Shown: one piece after another, positions 61,079 through 64,000 of the stretch | How the letters are laid out: each line of letters begins with the position of its first letter | How positions within the stretch are numbered: position 1 is the first letter of the stretch | Source of the DNA: Spirosoma aerolatum | GTDB lineage: Bacteria > Bacteroidota > Bacteroidia > Cytophagales > Spirosomataceae | Assembly: GCF_002056795.1 (NCBI RefSeq) | Contig: NZ_CP020104.1 | Coordinates: 6,705,501-6,769,500 of the forward strand | Length of the DNA stretch: 64,000 bases | Direction: 5' to 3' | The notes under the pieces: model-generated | What the model was told of the DNA's origin: nothing | Seen by the model: only the letters and a program-made list of their open reading frames with translations | Database searches by the model: none | Made by a program: the position numbers and the translations under genes

Positions 61079-61972
61079 CTACAACACTTGCCCGATTCCA
61101 AATAAGATCACGAAGAGTAACGTGCTCATAGCAAGTTGCCCCAGTCGTGGGTTAAGCTCTGCGGGACGTTGGTGAGACGCAATGGCACGCCCATTCAGAA
61201 TAAAGAGCGGAAAAGCCAGCACATACAGATAGCTAACCCAGGCTGCTCCTGTCAGGAATGAATAGGCGAGTGCACAGGCCATACCGGCTATTAATAAGCC
61301 CCAGTGATACCGAATCGCCAGCGATAGCCCCAGCCGCGAGGGAATCGACCGTTTTCCCGTCATGGTATCCGTTTCGATATCACGGATGTTATTGACATTC
61401 AGAACGCCCGTTGCAAAAAGGCCAACACTGGTAGCTGGTAAAAGAAGAAGCGGATTGAACGAAAGGGTATGCAGAAAATATGTTCCCAGAACACCCACCC
61501 AACCGAAGAAAATTAAAACAGCAATATCGCCAAAACCGGCATACCCATACGGGCGTTTGCCGTTTGTATAACCAATGGCAGCCGCAATACTGAGCAGCCC
61601 TAAAATCAAAAAAAACCAGAATAGCTTTGGGCCTGCACCATAAAAAGCGACAGCTAACAACCCAATCCCACTAATCAGCGATAAGGCCGACATCAGAATA
61701 ATACCGCGCATCATTGCTTCTTTACTGATGTCGCCGGTAGCGACTGCCCTACGTGGGCCTACCCGAAGCTCAGTATCTTTTCCCGAAACAGCATCGCCAT
61801 AATCGTTGGCGAAGTTCGACAGGATTTGCAGGAAAATGGTAGTCAGGGCAGCCAGCAACGCAATCGACCAGCTAAAATGACCATCGGCCGAAGCCAGAAA
61901 ACTTCCTAAAATAATACTCGCCAACGACAGCGGTAATGTCCGGGGCCGCGCAGCCGCAATCCAACTTTTCAT
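61079..61972 (-). CDS. menA: 1,4-dihydroxy-2-naphthoate polyprenyltransferase
   Basis: 297 residues, eight or nine TM helices. Both Asp-rich motifs of MenA are present: NFANDYGDAVSGKD and NNIRDIETDTMTGKRSIPSR, with GPRRAVATGDIS between. Attaches a polyprenyl chain to DHNA in menaquinone synthesis, at the inner membrane. The open frame starts at 62044, but its first 24 codons read one arm of the upstream hairpin, and family proteins start at MKSWIAAARPRTLPL, so I set the start at 61972. glutathione peroxidase lies upstream on the same strand. Confidence 0.93.
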   Translation of the reverse strand: MKSWIAAARPRTLPLSLASIILGSFLASADGHFSWSIALLAALTTIFLQILSNFANDYGDAVSGKDTELRVGPRRAVATGDISKEAMMRGIILMSALSLISGIGLLAVAFYGAGPKLFWFFLILGLLSIAAAIGYTNGKRPYGYAGFGDIAVLIFFGWVGVLGTYFLHTLSFNPLLLLPATSVGLFATGVLNVNNIRDIETDTMTGKRSIPSRLGLSLAIRYHWGLLIAGMACALAYSFLTGAAWVSYLYVLAFPLFILNGRAIASHQRPAELNPRLGQLAMSTLLFVILFGIGQVL

Positions 61973-61985
61973 AATAGCAAAGAGC

Positions 61986-62058
61986 GAAAGAGCGAAAGAG
62001 TGAAAGAGCGAAAATTCGGGCATCTGCTTTTTTCGCTCTTTCACTCTTTCGCTCTTTC
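61986..62058. repeat. 29-bp-stem hairpin of tandem 8-mers, upstream of menA
   Basis: 61986-62014 pairs perfectly with 62030-62058, 15-nt loop. The arm is AGAGCGAA and AGAGTGAA units; 27 bases are identical to the arm before eboC. It spans the gap between the gpx stop and the menA start. Confidence 0.87.
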
Positions 62059-62063
62059 ACTAA

Positions 62064-62678
62064 TTAGATACCAACGGCTTTTTTAAACTCTTCGTCTTCG
62101 GGTTTTACCTTCGAGTTGAAGAAATTGGTCAGTTCGCCTTTTTCGTTGATCACATATTTGCAGAAATTCCAGGTAGGAGCCTGATCGTTCCAGCCGTTCA
62201 GATCTTTGTGGGTCAGCCACTTGTAGATTGGGGCCTGATCATCGCCCAGAACCGATACTTTTTCGAACATCGGGAAAGTTACGCCATAATTCTTTTTGCA
62301 GAACTCAGCAATCTCTTCGTTGGAGCCGGGCTCCTGGCTCTTGAAGTTGTTAGCAGGGAAACCCAATACTACAATTTTGCTGCCGTGTTCTTTGTAGAAT
62401 TTTTCCCAGTCGGCATACTGAGGGGTGAAACCGCACTTCGACGCTACATTCAGAATGACTACTTTTTTACCTTTGAACCCCTTCAAGGCAACAGGCTTAC
62501 CATCCAGCGAGTTTACTGTAAAGTCGTACAGGCTTTTCGTTGGAGCAATGTTGGTAACATTGGCAGCAGCCTGCTCATCGGCAAAAATCCCGTTAACAAG
62601 CGTGGAGAGCGACATAAAACTGGACAGCGAGAAAACAAGAGCCAAAGCGGCCATCGTAAAAATGAGATTCTTTTTCAT
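62064..62678 (-). CDS. Glutathione peroxidase family protein, exported
   Basis: 204 residues. Hydrophobic N-terminus (LIFTMAALALVFSLSSFM) likely acts as a signal or anchor. GPx fold: catalytic Cys in ASKCGFTPQYADW (cysteine, not selenocysteine), Gln in GFPANNFKSQEPGSNEEI, Trp-Asn in PTWNFCKYVIN. Reduces hydroperoxides, probably with thioredoxin-type donors outside the cytoplasm. Precedes menA. Confidence 0.92.
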   Translation of the reverse strand: MKKNLIFTMAALALVFSLSSFMSLSTLVNGIFADEQAAANVTNIAPTKSLYDFTVNSLDGKPVALKGFKGKKVVILNVASKCGFTPQYADWEKFYKEHGSKIVVLGFPANNFKSQEPGSNEEIAEFCKKNYGVTFPMFEKVSVLGDDQAPIYKWLTHKDLNGWNDQAPTWNFCKYVINEKGELTNFFNSKVKPEDEEFKKAVGI

Positions 62679-62758
62679 GGTTGGTTTTTCGGTTTTACTA
62701 TGCGGTACGCATAACGTTTAGAAAGTAAACTAGTATTAACTGATTTTGAACAAAGTAA

Positions 62759-64000
62759 CTACATTTTCTGCGGAACTTCTATGCCCAATAAGCCCATTGC
62801 TTTCTGAATAGTTTCACCAATGCATTTTGCCAGCACAAGTCGGGTCTGGAGCTTCACGGAGTCCGTCTCTTTCAGGATCGGCAACTTGTCGTAAAACTGG
62901 TTAAATGTCTTCGCCAACTCATACGCGTATTGCGCCAGATAGGAAGGTGCGAAATCGTCGCCTGCCTCTTTCACGCGCTGTGGATACTGACTCAACAAAA
63001 AGACCAATTGCTGCTCAATCTCATCAAGTTGTGTATCCGAAATGTTTCCATTTAAAACTATCTCGGCCTCAGTAGCTTTCCTAAGAATCGACTGAATACG
63101 GGCATGCACATACTGAATGTAAGGTCCCGTATTTCCATGCAAGTCCACCGATTCGGCGGGGTTGAACTGCATCCGTTTCTGAGGGTCTACTTTCAGCAGG
63201 TAGTATTTTAATGCACCCAACCCCAGCATATGAAACAGCGACGCTTTCTCGGCTGGGGTAAATTCGTCGAGCTTTCCTTTGGCCGCTTCATCAGCAGCAG
63301 TAGCCGCAGCTTCGGTCGTTTCCTGAATCAGATCGTCGGCGTCGACCACCGTCCCTTCCCGCGACTTCATCTTGCCGGTTGGCAGATCGACCATACCATA
63401 CGAAAGATGGTACAAATTGCTGGCATAAGGCCGCCCTAACCGACGCAGAATGGCAAAGAGCACATTGAAATGGTAGTCCTGCTCATTCCCAACCACCCAA
63501 ATCTGGCGGTCGGTATGAAAATCCTGATATTTCAGGTCGGTCGTGCCTAGGTCCTGCGTCATATAAACGGATGTGCCGTCGGAACGAAGTACCAGTTTCT
63601 GGTCCAGTCCTTGATCCGTCAGGTCAATCCAGACAGAACCGTCGTCTTTCCGGTAAAAAACACCTTTCTGCAACCCTTCTTCGACAATTTCTTTTCCAAG
63701 TACATACGTATTCGACTCGTAATAGGTTTTGTCGAAACTGACACCAATCGACTGATAAGTAGCATCGAATCCAGTATACACCCAGTCGTTGAGTTTGCGC
63801 CAGAGGGCTACGGTTTCAGGATCGCCCTGTTCCCAGAGCCGAAGCATCTGCTGCACTTCTAGCATCAAGGGTGCTTTTTTCTCAGCCTCCTCTTTAGGTA
63901 TTCCCTGCCCTGCCATCTCTTCGACCTGCTGTTTATACGCCTTGTCGAACAGAACATAGTATTTACCAATGAGGTGATCGCCTTTCATGCCTGCCTGTTC
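62759..64000 (-). CDS. argS: Arginyl-tRNA synthetase (N-terminus outside the window)
   Basis: C-terminal 413 residues of ArgS. KMSKS-like GKMKSREGTVVDADDL, the preceding TQDLGTTDLKYQDFH, and the DALR anticodon-binding domain with FNPAESVDLHGNTGPYIQYVHARI and the ending MGLLGIEVPQKM. The frame is open to base 64000; the methionine at 63988 is internal. Charges tRNA-Arg. Confidence 0.95.
   Translation of the reverse strand, partial: EQAGMKGDHLIGKYYVLFDKAYKQQVEEMAGQGIPKEEAEKKAPLMLEVQQMLRLWEQGDPETVALWRKLNDWVYTGFDATYQSIGVSFDKTYYESNTYVLGKEIVEEGLQKGVFYRKDDGSVWIDLTDQGLDQKLVLRSDGTSVYMTQDLGTTDLKYQDFHTDRQIWVVGNEQDYHFNVLFAILRRLGRPYASNLYHLSYGMVDLPTGKMKSREGTVVDADDLIQETTEAAATAADEAAKGKLDEFTPAEKASLFHMLGLGALKYYLLKVDPQKRMQFNPAESVDLHGNTGPYIQYVHARIQSILRKATEAEIVLNGNISDTQLDEIEQQLVFLLSQYPQRVKEAGDDFAPSYLAQYAYELAKTFNQFYDKLPILKETDSVKLQTRLVLAKCIGETIQKAMGLLGIEVPQKM

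Noticed and set aside
61973..62044. Longer menA start giving 24 extra N-terminal residues
   Set aside because: These codons read one arm of the tandem 8-mer hairpin; MenA proteins begin at the MKSWIAAARP segment.

Overview
The window looks like a chromosomal piece of a Bacteroidota genome, most likely order Cytophagales and close to Spirosoma. Supporting signs are a TonB-dependent receptor with a carboxypeptidase-regulatory N-terminus, a type IX secretion C-terminal sorting domain, DUF4136 and DUF2911 proteins, TAnnTTTG promoter boxes and an almost complete lack of Shine-Dalgarno sequences. The lineage is inferred from gene content and style only. I saw no rRNA, no CRISPR array and no convincing tRNA.

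Layout. 1-14.6 kb: an interrupted suf (Fe-S assembly) locus. sufD enters from the left and ends at a hairpin. After 10.5 kb of unrelated genes (hybrid histidine kinase, three secreted hydrolases, a head-to-head pair of IS110 elements, a membrane glycosyltransferase) the locus resumes as sufS, a toxin-antitoxin pair, sufE, a DUF59/sufT gene and a bacilliredoxin. 14.6-40 kb: a full set of ebo genes in two blocks, eboC/eboB/eboA on the minus strand (14.6-18.7 kb) and eboD/eboE/eboF on the plus strand (32.5-40.0 kb). Between and inside them lie a lipoprotein plus outer-membrane barrel pair, a double SGNH hydrolase, a GH116 glucosidase, xerC, rpsU, ppx, a BASS transporter, a MarR/DinB pair, two small enzymes, an SDR, a GT2 glycosyltransferase and a large TonB-dependent receptor. 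40-54 kb: two lipoproteins that share an unnamed domain (one fused to OmpA), and a minus-strand run of exported sugar-oxidation type proteins (SMP-30, ThuA, three Gfo/Idh/MocA oxidoreductases) with a KUP transporter and an NtrC-type regulator. 54-64 kb: an orphan antitoxin beside the remains of a PIN toxin gene, ileS, a small HTH-like protein, a purple acid phosphatase with a type IX sorting domain, menA, a glutathione peroxidase and the C-terminal part of argS.

The most interesting elements are: (1) the ebo set, a conserved pathway of unknown chemistry linked elsewhere to moving a precursor to the periplasm; (2) a 2.7-kb near-perfect palindrome made of two IS110 elements, each with a candidate bridge-RNA region, identical except for an 85-bp patch of almost purely synonymous differences; (3) many long intergenic inverted repeats, including a 44-bp loopless palindrome and a hairpin built from the same 8-mers in front of both UbiA-family genes; (4) a toxin-antitoxin module tucked between sufS and sufE. 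All comparisons were made by eye from the sequence.
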